The notes under the pieces: model-generated
What the model saw: the letters and a program-made list of their open reading frames with translations, nothing else
The model's database searches: none
Told to the model about the DNA's origin: nothing
In this document: positions 41,728 to 50,577 of the stretch, in pieces
Layout of the letters: the number at the start of each line of letters is the position of its first letter
How positions within the stretch are numbered: the first letter of the stretch is position 1
Assembly: GCA_023457355.1 (NCBI GenBank)
Contig: JAEWLW010000075.1
Location: 1 to 64,000, forward strand
Length of the DNA stretch: 64,000 nucleotides
From: Bacillota bacterium
GTDB taxonomy: Bacteria > Bacillota > Clostridia > Oscillospirales > Ruminococcaceae
Direction: 5' to 3'
Translations under genes and position numbers: made by a program

Positions 41728-42885
41728 ATGATTACAAACGGATTTACCTACATCGCATTCCTGGTATTTTTCTCATCAATGCTGGTTGCAGTCAAAAAAG
41801 CAACCAAGTGGAAAATCTTTGACTATGTTCCGCCTATTGTTATGGTGTACCTGTTCAATATGATTTTCTGCACCTTCAACCTCTGGGATATGGGCGCCAC
41901 TTCCGCCGCTTATTCGGCAACCAAGAACAATCTGCTCTACGCGATGATCTTTGTCATGCTGCTGCGCTGTGATTTCCGCAAGCTCGCCAAGCTTGGCGGC
42001 CGCATGATCACCATCTTTATGGGGGGCGCACTCTCCATTGCGTTCGGTTTTGTCGTTGCATATGTTGTCTTTAAGGGCTCTCTGGGCGTAGAATCCTGGC
42101 GTGCGCTGGCTGCGCTTGCCGCTTCGTGGATCGGCGGTTCCGGCAATATGGCCGCTGTGCAGGATGCGCTGGCCGTTCCCGAAGCCGATCTCGGCGCCGC
42201 GCTGATTGTGGATACAATCTATTATTCCGTGTGGATTGCGCTGCTGCTTATTGTTATTCCGTTCGCCTCTAAGTGGAATAAGGCGGTGAAGGCCGATACC
42301 TCAAAGCTTGATGCGATTGCAGCCGCTGCAAACGCAGAGTTGAACAGCCAAAAAGAGCCGATTGATTTCACCTCCCTGTTCACGCTGCTAGGCTTGTCCC
42401 TGATAATCTCGGCGCTTTGCCAGAAGCTTGGCGGCGTCCTCGCCTACGGTCTGATAGATAAAGGGACCGCCACTGTTCTGCTGATTACCGCCGTAGGTCT
42501 GCTTGCCGCAATGTCGCCTCTGGGCAAAATGTCCGGCGTTGAAGAAATGTCCAACATCTACCTGTATGTCGTCATTGCCTTACTGGCTTCCCGCGCCGGC
42601 TTAAACGAGCTGCTTGACGCGCCCATGTGGCTGGTTGCCGGTTTGTTGGTTCTGGTTATCCATGTTGTCATTATGTTCATCCTTTCCAGGCTGTTCCACT
42701 GGGACCTCTGTATGGTATCCACCGCTTCACTGGCCAACATCGGCGGTTCAGCGTCTGCGCCAATCGTTGCCTCCGCCTATAACGGTTCCTACGCCGGTAT
42801 CGGCGTTCTGATGGGCGTGCTTGGCGCGGCTATCGGTAACATTATGGGCCTGGCGTGCGGCAGCATTATGCAGTTTTTTATCTGA
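41728..42885 (+). CDS. DUF819-family membrane permease
   Basis: A 385-aa membrane protein of the DUF819 (YjcL-like) family with ten or more hydrophobic segments. Typical features are AASWIGGSGNMAAVQDAL near residue 140 and STASLANIGGSASAPIVASAY near the end, the two inverted-repeat-like GG(S) hairpin regions. The family is presumed to transport small metabolites, and its neighbours here point to amino acids or short peptides. ATG 41728 is preferred over ATG 41710, which lies upstream of the AAGGGAGA ribosome-binding site. It is followed at 38 bp by the transglutaminase-like gene. Confidence 0.85.
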   Translation: MITNGFTYIAFLVFFSSMLVAVKKATKWKIFDYVPPIVMVYLFNMIFCTFNLWDMGATSAAYSATKNNLLYAMIFVMLLRCDFRKLAKLGGRMITIFMGGALSIAFGFVVAYVVFKGSLGVESWRALAALAASWIGGSGNMAAVQDALAVPEADLGAALIVDTIYYSVWIALLLIVIPFASKWNKAVKADTSKLDAIAAAANAELNSQKEPIDFTSLFTLLGLSLIISALCQKLGGVLAYGLIDKGTATVLLITAVGLLAAMSPLGKMSGVEEMSNIYLYVVIALLASRAGLNELLDAPMWLVAGLLVLVIHVVIMFILSRLFHWDLCMVSTASLANIGGSASAPIVASAYNGSYAGIGVLMGVLGAAIGNIMGLACGSIMQFFI

Positions 42886-42923
42886 ACCTTTGCCGGCGTG
42901 TGCTTATTCAATAGGAGTTCGTT

Positions 42924-44303
42924 ATGAATCAAAACCATTATTTTAAGTATCTGAACATCGGCCTGCCCGACGATATCCTGCGCCGCAAGATTTACGGGGA
43001 TTTTGATGGGGCGATTCGGCTGATTGATAAAAAGCTCGCATCACAAAACCTTCCGCAGGCTTTTCGCAACTGCCTGATCGTCGAGCGGGAGATCATGCTG
43101 CGGCTTCCGGAAAACTACCCCTTTACAAAAGCTCAGGCGGTGGCGCGTGTACAGTTGCATATTCCCGATTTTACCGAAGAGGCGTTTGACACCCTTGAGG
43201 CGGACGGGCGCATAGACTGGATTTATATCCGCGGGATACCGTACTATTTCGACCGCTTTTATGAAACGCTGCTCAAAACCGACGCCGCCTTCGCCGCAAG
43301 GGCAGGACAGTCTGATGTCCTGTCCGACGGCGCCGGCGGCCTCACGGCCGGCCCGCTCGACCGTATTGCCAAAATCATGCGTGAAAAAGGAAACTTTTCC
43401 AATCGCATTCACATGCGTGCCAGTGTGCGGATAAAAGACGCAGTTTTTAAAACGGGAGAAATTGTTCGCATTCATTTGCCCCTCCCCTGTGCCTGTGCGC
43501 AGCAACGTGAAATAAAAATAGAGCACATGGACCCGCCGGGGGGGATTATCGCCCCGGAGGACGCACCGCAGCGCACCGTATGCTGGGAGAAGCGTATGAC
43601 GGAAAATCATGCCTTTACGGTGGAATATTCCTATATTCATACCGCCCATTACCACGACCTGTCAACGGTTATCCCCGACAAAAGTCAGCCGGATTTTGAC
43701 ACCTGTGAGCAACCGCCGCACATTATGTTTACCCCGTATATCCGCGAACTGGTGCAGTCGCTGACCGAGGGCATGGATAATCCCTTGGATAAGGCCCGTG
43801 CTTTTTATGATTTTCTAACATTGAATGTAAAGTATTCCTTTGTGCGCGCTTACTTTGCGTTGGAGAATATTCCCGAAACCTGTGCCAGAAACCTTATGGG
43901 CGACTGCGGTATGATGGCGCTGCTGTTCATAACCCTCTGCCGCTGCGCCGGCATTCCCGCCAGATGGCAAAGCGGGCTCTACACGCGGCCGGATTTCTGC
44001 GGCGGGCACGACTGGGCTATGTTCTATGTGGCGCCCTGTGGCTGGCTTTATGCCGACCCGTCTTTCGGGTGCGGCGCGGTAAGGGAGCACAACGAAGAGC
44101 GCCGCAGATTCTATTTTGGAAATCTGGACGCTTTTCGCATGGTGGCCAACACCCGTTTTCAGTCCGATTTCACCATTGCAAAACATTATTGGCGCACCGA
44201 CCCCTACGACAACCAGCTCGGTGAAATTGAGACTTCCCAACGCGGCCTGCGCTATTTTGAGTATGACCGCTCTAAGGAGGTTGTGGGCTACGAAGAGCTC
44301 TAA
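42924..44303 (+). CDS. transglutaminase-like domain protein
   Basis: A 459-aa cytoplasmic protein with no signal peptide. The C-terminal third is a transglutaminase/protease-like fold with a complete Cys-His-Asp triad: GDCGMMALLFITLCR, GGHDWAMFYV and YADPSFGCG. The N-terminal 130 residues are helical and of unknown type, and the middle is beta-rich. Such proteins often cleave or modify peptides, and its place between a permease and a dipeptidase suggests peptide breakdown. AGGAG precedes the ATG. The stop overlaps the frame of the next gene by 1 bp, but that gene's real start is 50 bp on. Confidence 0.85.
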   Translation: MNQNHYFKYLNIGLPDDILRRKIYGDFDGAIRLIDKKLASQNLPQAFRNCLIVEREIMLRLPENYPFTKAQAVARVQLHIPDFTEEAFDTLEADGRIDWIYIRGIPYYFDRFYETLLKTDAAFAARAGQSDVLSDGAGGLTAGPLDRIAKIMREKGNFSNRIHMRASVRIKDAVFKTGEIVRIHLPLPCACAQQREIKIEHMDPPGGIIAPEDAPQRTVCWEKRMTENHAFTVEYSYIHTAHYHDLSTVIPDKSQPDFDTCEQPPHIMFTPYIRELVQSLTEGMDNPLDKARAFYDFLTLNVKYSFVRAYFALENIPETCARNLMGDCGMMALLFITLCRCAGIPARWQSGLYTRPDFCGGHDWAMFYVAPCGWLYADPSFGCGAVREHNEERRRFYFGNLDAFRMVANTRFQSDFTIAKHYWRTDPYDNQLGEIETSQRGLRYFEYDRSKEVVGYEEL

Positions 44304-44353
44304 TGCCTGTTGCCATCATGCAGGCGCATCACGCTATGATAAGAGGGACCATT

Positions 44354-45304
44354 ATGAATCCTTATGCTCTGATTGATCTTCACTGCGATACCCTTACCGA
44401 CTGGAAATATACCAGCACCGGCAATCCGGATACCCTTAACGACCCCAAACGGGTGCTCTCGCTTTCATCCATTCCCGCCGGTGTGCACTGGGCGCAATTC
44501 TTTGCTGTGTTTATACCCGACGAGGAGCGCGGACAGGCGGCGATTGAGTATTTTGATTTTAACCACCGCAGCTTTGAACGGCAGATGAAGCAGTTTGCCG
44601 ACCGGGTCGTCCCCTGCCGTTCTTTTACCGATATGAAGGAAGCCTTTGCCCAGAACAAAACCGCGGCGTTTTTAACCGTCGAGAACGGTTCTGCGCTGGC
44701 AGGGGATATAAACCGCGTCAAAGTACTGGCAGAAGCGGGTGTCAGGGCTATCACGCTGGTTTGGAACGGCGAAAATGAGATCGGTTCGGGACACACGACC
44801 GATCATGGACTTTCCGACTTCGGGCGAGCGGTGATTCCCGAGCTTGAAAAGAACGGGATACTGGTTGATATTTCACATCTTAACGACCCCGGCTTTTGCG
44901 ATTTGTTGGCGGTAGCTACAAAACCGTTTCTGGCAACCCATTCCAACGCCCGCGCGATCTGCGGCCACAAGCGCAATCTGACTGATGAGATGATCCGTGA
45001 GATGGTAAGCCGCGGCTGCCTGATTGGGCTGAACTATTTTGTCAGATTCCTCAGGGATGACGGACTGGTGGAAAGCCTTGACGATATCTACCGCCATACC
45101 ATGCACTTTCTTGAGCTGGGCGCAGAAAATAACCTGTCGCTTGGGTCGGATTTTGACGGCGCCGTACTGCCGGAATGCCTCAATACCCCTTCAAAGGCGG
45201 CCGGAATTTACGAGTATTTTCTCTCGCGCGGGCTCAGCCAGAAAGTTGCCGACGGCATTCTTTACCGAAATGCATGGGATTTTTTCAAGGAAAATCTTTT
45301 ATAA
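44354..45304 (+). CDS. M19-family membrane-type dipeptidase
   Basis: A 316-aa zinc dipeptidase of the renal dipeptidase (M19) family. Metal ligands are visible in IDLHCDTL (H-x-D), TVENG (bridging Glu), ATHSNAR (His) and GSDFDG. Bacterial members hydrolyse L-D and L-L dipeptides, including D-amino-acid substrates. No signal peptide is present, so it is cytoplasmic. ATG 44354 follows AGAGGGA and starts the conserved domain; the longer frame to 44303 is not supported. The released alanine could be consumed by the upstream dehydrogenase. Confidence 0.9.
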   Translation: MNPYALIDLHCDTLTDWKYTSTGNPDTLNDPKRVLSLSSIPAGVHWAQFFAVFIPDEERGQAAIEYFDFNHRSFERQMKQFADRVVPCRSFTDMKEAFAQNKTAAFLTVENGSALAGDINRVKVLAEAGVRAITLVWNGENEIGSGHTTDHGLSDFGRAVIPELEKNGILVDISHLNDPGFCDLLAVATKPFLATHSNARAICGHKRNLTDEMIREMVSRGCLIGLNYFVRFLRDDGLVESLDDIYRHTMHFLELGAENNLSLGSDFDGAVLPECLNTPSKAAGIYEYFLSRGLSQKVADGILYRNAWDFFKENLL

Positions 45305-45362
45305 CCGGCACGGCTTATTGCGGTTAAACAATGCTCGGCCATGGCGTAGCCGATCCAAAATT

Positions 45363-45405
45363 CAACAGGGCACGTTGTCAAACCATTTGGCAACGTGCCC
45401 TGTTG
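45363..45405 (+). repeat. perfect 15-bp stem-loop after dipeptidase gene
   Basis: CAACAGGGCACGTTG (45363-45377) and its exact complement (45391-45405) enclose a 13-nt loop. There is no T run. It may be an mRNA-end stabiliser or protein-binding site. Confidence 0.6.
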
Positions 45406-45503
45406 TCCCCGAAAGCGGCACAGGCCAGCCTCCGCTTTACCGCCGCCCGCCGGGAACGCCCTGATGTCACTTCAGCTTTGACCAAGCTAGACCATCGGGG
45501 CAG

Positions 45504-45556
45504 CAGCAAAAAAACGGAGCCAAAGCATCTCTTAGGTGCTTTGGCTCCGTTTTTTA
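45504..45556. terminator. bidirectional terminator between dipeptidase and cstA
   Basis: A 15-bp perfect stem (45513-45527 with 45537-45551) is flanked by a run of A on the left and of T on the right. It serves the convergent plus-strand peptide operon and minus-strand cstA. Confidence 0.85.
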
Positions 45557-45567
45557 TGAATGCCTAT

Positions 45568-47268
45568 TTACGAAGCTTTTTGGACACTGTTTTTATGATC
45601 AAACAGGGCCTTTAAGCCCTGAACAGCGACGCAGATGCCAAGCGCCAGGACCAGTACGGCAAACACAAGCTGAATTGTATCGGCAAAAGGAGATGCACTG
45701 GTTCTGCCGGCAAAGGCGGACGCCAACTGTGCAATTTTGATGATAAGAGCAGTGAAGGTGACGGCAATCATGAAGAAAAAGGGAACAAACATCATACCGT
45801 AGGCGCGCTTTGTTCTTTTAAGGAATACGGCACAAGCGATAAATGCAAGGGCGGAAAGCAACTGATTTGCTGAACCGAATAGCGGCCAAATGGAAGAATA
45901 CCCCGCTTTGGCAAGGAAATAGGCGAACACCAGGGTGGCGGCTGTCGCAAAATATTTGTTTGTTAAAACACTGTGCGCGGCACTTCTTTGCGTTTCATCG
46001 CCGGATTCCTGAAAAAACTCCTGGAACGAAAGACGGCCGATTCTCGCGACCGAATCCAGGGATGTAAGCGCGAAGGCTGAAACAGCCAGGTTGATAAGCG
46101 CAAACACCGTATCTTTAGGCAGCCCCAACTGTGCAAGGAAATTTGCAATAGCGCCCGCAAAAATTTGAGGGGGCGTTATATAACCCTGTTCTGCCGCAGC
46201 ACCAACTGCAAATGAAGCAACCGCTATGAGTGCCACAACGGCCAGCAGGCTCTCCAACAGCATGGCGCCAAACGAAATGGGCAGCATATGCTTTTCACTT
46301 TTAATCTGCTTGGAAGAGGTGCCCGATGAGATCAGAGAATGGAACCCGGAAACGGCTCCGCAGGCAATGGTGACAAATAAAATAGGGAACATCGGCTGAC
46401 CGTTAACGGCGAACCCGGTAAACGCCGGCAAATGAATCTGCGGGTTGGCGCACAAAACACCCAGCAGCGCCGCCGCAATCATCGCAACCAGCAAATAGCT
46501 GTTCAGATAATCTCTCGGCTGAAGCAGGGCCCAGACGGGCGTGACCGATGCGATAAAAATATACATAAACACAACGATATGCCAGCTGCCCTGACCGACA
46601 TAAACAGGCGAATGGAGGCCGAACGCTATGGCCGAGATCAGCATGATTATCGCAATGGCCGTGTTGACCCATTTGTTAAGCTTTGCATAGCGCAAAATCA
46701 TCCCCAATACGACGGCTTCGGCGATGAACAGCAGCGAAGTGGTTGCAACCGCGCCGTTTGCATAAATGGCAGATCTTGTGCCGTCTGCTGCGGTTAAAAA
46801 GCCGTTGAAGGTTCCCGCCACAACATCGGCAAATGCGGCGACGACCAGAATGCAGAACAGCCAGCAAAACAGAAGAAACAGCTTTTTGCCAAGCTTTCCG
46901 ATATATGTTTCGATAATGTACCCGATCGTGCGTCCCTTGTTTCTGACCGACGCATACATCGCTGCAAAATCCTGTACGGCGCCGATGAAGATACCGCCGA
47001 ATAACACCCAAAGGAAAACGGGCAGCCACCCGAACATAGCAGCCACAATAGGCCCGTTGATGGGGCCTGCACCCGCGATGGAAGCAAATTGGTGGCCAAA
47101 TACAACACTGGATTCCGCCGGCACGTAATCGACGCCGTCCTCCATCTCAAAGGCCGGGGTTCTGGCCTTGGGGTCAATTCCCCACTTTTTCTCCAGCCAT
47201 CTGCCGTATAGAAGATAGGCTGCCCCCAGCACGGCGATGGCAATGACCATCATGGATATTCCTGTCAT
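45568..47268 (-). CDS. cstA: CstA-family carbon starvation/peptide transporter
   Basis: A 566-aa integral membrane protein of the CstA family with about 15 hydrophobic segments. The N-terminal GHQFASIAGAGPINGPIVAAMFGW is the family signature. Characterised members take up pyruvate or peptides. ATG 47268 has GGAGG 8 nt upstream; the longer frame to 47385 runs through the T-box leader and is not coding. The gene is under a T-box leader, implying induction when an aminoacyl-tRNA is uncharged, so an amino-acid or peptide role is more likely than pyruvate uptake alone. Confidence 0.93.
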   Translation of the reverse strand: MTGISMMVIAIAVLGAAYLLYGRWLEKKWGIDPKARTPAFEMEDGVDYVPAESSVVFGHQFASIAGAGPINGPIVAAMFGWLPVFLWVLFGGIFIGAVQDFAAMYASVRNKGRTIGYIIETYIGKLGKKLFLLFCWLFCILVVAAFADVVAGTFNGFLTAADGTRSAIYANGAVATTSLLFIAEAVVLGMILRYAKLNKWVNTAIAIIMLISAIAFGLHSPVYVGQGSWHIVVFMYIFIASVTPVWALLQPRDYLNSYLLVAMIAAALLGVLCANPQIHLPAFTGFAVNGQPMFPILFVTIACGAVSGFHSLISSGTSSKQIKSEKHMLPISFGAMLLESLLAVVALIAVASFAVGAAAEQGYITPPQIFAGAIANFLAQLGLPKDTVFALINLAVSAFALTSLDSVARIGRLSFQEFFQESGDETQRSAAHSVLTNKYFATAATLVFAYFLAKAGYSSIWPLFGSANQLLSALAFIACAVFLKRTKRAYGMMFVPFFFMIAVTFTALIIKIAQLASAFAGRTSASPFADTIQLVFAVLVLALGICVAVQGLKALFDHKNSVQKAS

Positions 47269-47281
47269 TATTTTTTCCTCC

Positions 47282-47565
47282 TTAAAACAAAAAACTTCGT
47301 CCCTGAAACAGAGACGAAGTAATATACTCCGTGGTACCACACTGATTGCCCGCAATAAGCGAGCCGCTTTAACGGCAGCAGACACTGCCTGACTCTGTAA
47401 CGGGAGCCCCCCGGTTTAACTTACTTTTGCAACAGGGTGTTCAGTAAACAACTCATGAGCGATACCCCCACCAGAAGCCTCTCTCCGGCTTGCACCAAAC
47501 ACCGTCTCTCTGTGCAGAAAGCAACATGGGGTCTTATCTCAATCGACGTTTTTAATGTCTATTTT
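47282..47565 (-). ncRNA. T-box leader of cstA, specifier probably AUC (Ile)
   Basis: The T-box motif TGTGGTACCACGGAG (47342-47328) is followed by a terminator stem (47320-47294) and a T run, then the cstA ribosome-binding site. Upstream on the minus strand are the GGTGCAAGCC region of stem I and the AACCGGG...CCCGTTA linker typical of T-boxes. Stem I folds with TGAG/CTCA below and CCCCA/TGGGG above an internal loop. The 3' side of that loop is GTATCG, placing ATC (47463-47461) in the specifier position followed by a purine. AUC would mean isoleucine. The T-box call is firm; the codon is less so. Confidence 0.85.
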
Positions 47566-47571
47566 TTAGTC

Positions 47572-47600
47572 AGTATAAATATTGATTGATAATTTGTCAA
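47572..47600 (-). promoter_or_regulatory. sigma-A promoter of the cstA T-box leader
   Basis: On the minus strand TTGACA (47600-47595), 17 nt, TATACT (47577-47572). Near-perfect consensus, with the predicted start about 20 nt before stem I. Confidence 0.8.
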
Positions 47601-47842
47601 CCTTCCGTCAACAAATTATCGCTAAGGGATAAAAGTTATCAATACATCCTTAAAAATTATAGATATATTAATAATGGATCCATTGCTGCAAGAGCAGATA
47701 AGCATTCCTAAAGCGTAATCCGTAATTTTCTTACATTATGAGCTGGCGCGCTCAACTTTTTGCCTATATATATTGGCACACAAAAGATTTTCATGGTAAA
47801 GTAGAGGACAAAAGAAAAAATTTTCAAAAAGTCTTACGAAAT

Positions 47843-47867
47843 TGCAACCAATTAAGATTTTTCCGTA
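47843..47867 (+). promoter_or_regulatory. candidate ECF-sigma autoregulated promoter
   Basis: TGCAACC (47843-47849) and CGTA (47864-47867) are spaced 15 nt, close to the ECF sigma pattern AAC...CGT(A). It lies 43 bp before the sigma gene start, as expected for self-regulation. Confidence 0.45.
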
Positions 47868-47910
47868 GTTAATAGATGGGACTAAAAATAATCGGAGAGG
47901 GGACCAAAGG

Positions 47911-48468
47911 TTGAAGGACAGTGACATAATCGCTCTGTACTGGGATCGTTCTGAAACGGCGATTGAAGAAACGGAAAAGAAATATGGCAAGCTGTGCAAA
48001 CATATTGCCATGAACATTTTACAAGATACCGAAGATGTCGGTGAAAGTGTCAACGACACTTATCTCGGTGTCTGGAATTCGATTCCGCCGCACCGGCCGG
48101 CTGTTTTTTCTGCGTTTCTTTGCAGAATTGCGCGCAACTGTGCGCTGAAAAAATATCACTACAACCACTCAAAAAAACGAAATGTTCAGGTTGAAGTTTC
48201 TTTATCGGAGCTGGAAGAGTGCCTCTTTCATGCGGCGGATGGCGTTAACGCCGTCGAAAAGGAAATAGCGGCCAAGGCTATCAGTGCGTTTTTGCGCACG
48301 ATGAGTTACGAAAACAGAAATGTGTTTATGCGGCGATATTGGTTTTTCGATTCCGTCTCGGAGATTGCAAAGCGCTTTGCAATCAGTGAAAGCAAAGTCA
48401 AATCCATATTGTTCAGGACAAGAGGCAAGCTTCGGGACTATTTGAAGAAAGAAGGCATTGAAATATGA
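47911..48468 (+). CDS. ECF-type RNA polymerase sigma factor
   Basis: A 185-aa sigma-70 family protein with region 2 (LCKHIAMNILQDTEDVGESVNDTYLGVWNSIP, a typical ECF sigma-2 helix) and region 4 HTH (VSEIAKRFAISESKVKSILFRTRGKLRDYL). It directs RNA polymerase to stress or surface genes. The start is TTG 47911 with GGAGAGG upstream. The stop overlaps the next gene (ATGA), which encodes its likely membrane-bound anti-sigma factor. The family of sigma factors paired with RsgI-like proteins often responds to cell-envelope or polysaccharide signals. Confidence 0.9.
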   Translation: MKDSDIIALYWDRSETAIEETEKKYGKLCKHIAMNILQDTEDVGESVNDTYLGVWNSIPPHRPAVFSAFLCRIARNCALKKYHYNHSKKRNVQVEVSLSELEECLFHAADGVNAVEKEIAAKAISAFLRTMSYENRNVFMRRYWFFDSVSEIAKRFAISESKVKSILFRTRGKLRDYLKKEGIEI

Positions 48469-49598
48469 TTAACGATAAAATTATGACAACGCTTGGCATG
48501 GTTGATGACGATATTATTGCGGAATCCATCAACGCTAAAGCTGCACCAAAAAATGCCGTTTGGCTGCGGCTAGGCATTGCAGCCTCCTGCGCGGCCTGCG
48601 TATTGGGTGCTGCCGGTATCGGCGCCTATGCCTATTACACCCCTGCATCCTATGTGAGCCTGGATGTGAACCCCTCCATTGAATATTCCCTCAATACCTT
48701 TAATCGGGTATTATCGGCGACGGGCGTCAATGATGACGGCGAGAACATACTGGACGATATCGGATCAGTCCGATTAAAAAATCAATCGATTGACCGGGCG
48801 ATTCGAGAGACGATTAACGCCATTGCACAGCGGGGCTATTTCCCGTTGGATGATGAGGGCGGCGTGGTTATAGCCGTATATGATAAACAGCTGCAAAAGG
48901 CTGAAAAATTGTCAGAGAAATTGAAAGAGGCTGTAGAGCAGGTTGCGCAGGAAGAGAGCCTGGATGTGGATGTTGAATCCATGGCGGTGGGTGAGGAACG
49001 CGTTCAGGAAGCCAGGAGTCTGGGCGTCACGCCCGGAAAGCTCAATCTGGTAGAAAAGCTTCAGGCCAGCGCGCAAAATATCGACGACATTGATGTTGAA
49101 GAGTGGCTGAACAAATCTGTCAAAGAAATCATGAAGGAAACTAAGGCCAATAAAGCGCTCAATAAAGGCAAGAGCAGTAAAATTGATAATGGCGCTGACA
49201 AAGACTTGGATGAAGATTCTGATGTTACCCTCGATTCTGGGGAGGCGAGCAAAGCGGAGAAAGGCAACAGCGCCAATAAGCCGGATAAGGCAGCCGATAA
49301 GGCTGATAAGCAAGCCGATAAGGATGCGGACAAAGCGAACAATTCAGGCAACGGCAGCAGCGCAGACAAACCGCAGAATGGTGTCAAGAAAAATGACGAC
49401 CCGGCAGCTTCGGATAACAACAACGGGTCGAATAAATCCGATAGTGCGACCAACAAGGGTCAATCCAAAAAGCTGTATGCAGCAATTGATTCAAATGCGG
49501 CCGATACGGCGGGCGCGGCTGAAGCAGATTCAGAAAAGGGCAAGAGCACTGAAAAAACAAATAAATCTGATAAGCCCGGCAAAAACAAGAGCAAGTAG
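48465..49598 (+). CDS. RsgI-like anti-sigma factor with low-complexity tail
   Basis: A 377-aa single-pass membrane protein. Residues 1-30 are a short cytoplasmic part that should bind the sigma factor. A transmembrane helix follows (about 33-55), then the RsgI-type middle domain starting YVSLDVNPSIEYSLN and continuing NRVLSATGVNDDGE, which in RsgI proteins is involved in autoproteolysis. From about residue 220 the extracellular part is a 150-residue tail almost entirely of K, D, A, N, S and G with ADKADKQADKDADK-type repeats. Known RsgI proteins end in carbohydrate-binding domains; none is seen here. It is translationally coupled to the sigma gene. Confidence 0.85.
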   Translation: MINDKIMTTLGMVDDDIIAESINAKAAPKNAVWLRLGIAASCAACVLGAAGIGAYAYYTPASYVSLDVNPSIEYSLNTFNRVLSATGVNDDGENILDDIGSVRLKNQSIDRAIRETINAIAQRGYFPLDDEGGVVIAVYDKQLQKAEKLSEKLKEAVEQVAQEESLDVDVESMAVGEERVQEARSLGVTPGKLNLVEKLQASAQNIDDIDVEEWLNKSVKEIMKETKANKALNKGKSSKIDNGADKDLDEDSDVTLDSGEASKAEKGNSANKPDKAADKADKQADKDADKANNSGNGSSADKPQNGVKKNDDPAASDNNNGSNKSDSATNKGQSKKLYAAIDSNAADTAGAAEADSEKGKSTEKTNKSDKPGKNKSK

Positions 49599-49609
49599 CC
49601 GGGATAGCG

Positions 49610-49651
49610 ATGCGCAGGCGATAAAAACAGTGCTTTTTATCGCCTGCGCAT
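49610..49651. terminator. 18-bp perfect stem-loop after anti-sigma gene
   Basis: Arms 49610-49627 and 49634-49651 are perfect complements around a 6-nt loop. The stem carries AAAAA/TTTTT next to the loop and no T run follows. It is probably an mRNA end or a weak terminator before the lipoprotein gene. Confidence 0.6.
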
Positions 49652-49768
49652 ATTGCTGTTTGAAAAAGCAAAATATATAATAATTGCAATAAACGGCGCG
49701 TCCGCTGACACCTATTAGTAGAATCGGAAAGCTTTACCGTATTTTTAAACAATAAGAGGTAAAACAAA

Positions 49769-50323
49769 ATGAAGAGAATTTTATCGTTGGTACTTGCGTT
49801 TGCTTTCTTGCTTATGGCAACAGCTTGCGGCGGCCAGAAAAATGTTTCTGGAACCATTAAGGATGATAAATCCATTCAGGATGTGCTCGACGCTGTGGAC
49901 GTTAAATTCAACGAAAAGTATGGCGGTGATAACGGTGCCATCGCGATGAAAATGCCGATTGACGACCAGTACCTGTCGGATTTTGTAGATCTCGACGCCT
50001 CGGCCTATGCGGAATTTGCAGGAACCGTTTCAATCTCGATGACGAATTCCGATGCGCTTTTTGCCGTCAAGGCCAAGGAGGGCAAAGTGGACGTTGTGCA
50101 GCAGGCGTTGGAAAAGCGCCTCTCCGACCTTGTTGCCCAATATGAAGCTTACCCCGTCAACGGCTCGTATGACCGCGCCAAGGCCGGCGAGGTGTATGTT
50201 AAAGGAAACTATGTGTTTTTGATTGTCGTCGGTGTTTTGCCTGCACAGTCGGACGGCACCGCGGACTTTGACGCCGACGTGCAGATGACAAAAGAGACCA
50301 TCGACAGCCTGTTTAACGCCTGA
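49769..50323 (+). CDS. DUF4358 lipoprotein
   Basis: A 184-aa secreted lipoprotein. The signal peptide ends in ATAC with Cys20 as the lipid anchor. The mature part matches DUF4358, common in Clostridia: a mixed alpha/beta domain with DLDASAYAEFAGTVSISMTNSDALFAVKAK and a C-terminal VYVKGNYVFLIVVG strand. The function is unknown. AAGAGG precedes the start. It follows the sigma/anti-sigma pair and may belong to its regulon, but no matching ECF promoter was found upstream. Confidence 0.82.
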   Translation: MKRILSLVLAFAFLLMATACGGQKNVSGTIKDDKSIQDVLDAVDVKFNEKYGGDNGAIAMKMPIDDQYLSDFVDLDASAYAEFAGTVSISMTNSDALFAVKAKEGKVDVVQQALEKRLSDLVAQYEAYPVNGSYDRAKAGEVYVKGNYVFLIVVGVLPAQSDGTADFDADVQMTKETIDSLFNA

Positions 50324-50409
50324 AAACAGGTTCCTTTTTAAAAAACCTTGATGTTTAAGTGCGTTTCTGCTAAATTATTAGCTGGATACTTTGTCCGGCT
50401 TATGCGCTA

Positions 50410-50443
50410 AAAAGCCTTCGCAGCCGAATCTGCGAAGGCTTTT
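50410..50443 (+). terminator. terminator after DUF4358 gene
   Basis: A perfect 14-bp stem (50410-50423 with 50430-50443) with a 6-nt loop, ending TTTT and preceded by AAAA. Confidence 0.75.
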
Positions 50444-50577
50444 ACTGCGAACCTGCGTAAAGCGGGATTCGTATATAACCGACCATGTGGCCGCCTGTGC
50501 CCATGGCCCTGAATTTATGAATGTGCGCCGCCCTTACACAACGGAGCGTAGCATTCATTTGATTTTAGGAGGAGCCT

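Noticed and set aside
47269..47385. N-terminal extension of CstA
   Set aside because: The stretch is the T-box antiterminator and terminator; GGAGG precedes ATG 47268.
49061..49456. Leu/Ser/Ala-rich minus-strand open frame
   Set aside because: It is the reverse shadow of the repetitive K/D/A tail of the anti-sigma gene and has no ribosome-binding site.
48465..49598. CRISPR-like or DNA tandem repeat in the anti-sigma tail
   Set aside because: The repetition is at protein level (ADK-rich) with irregular DNA units and no constant spacer length.
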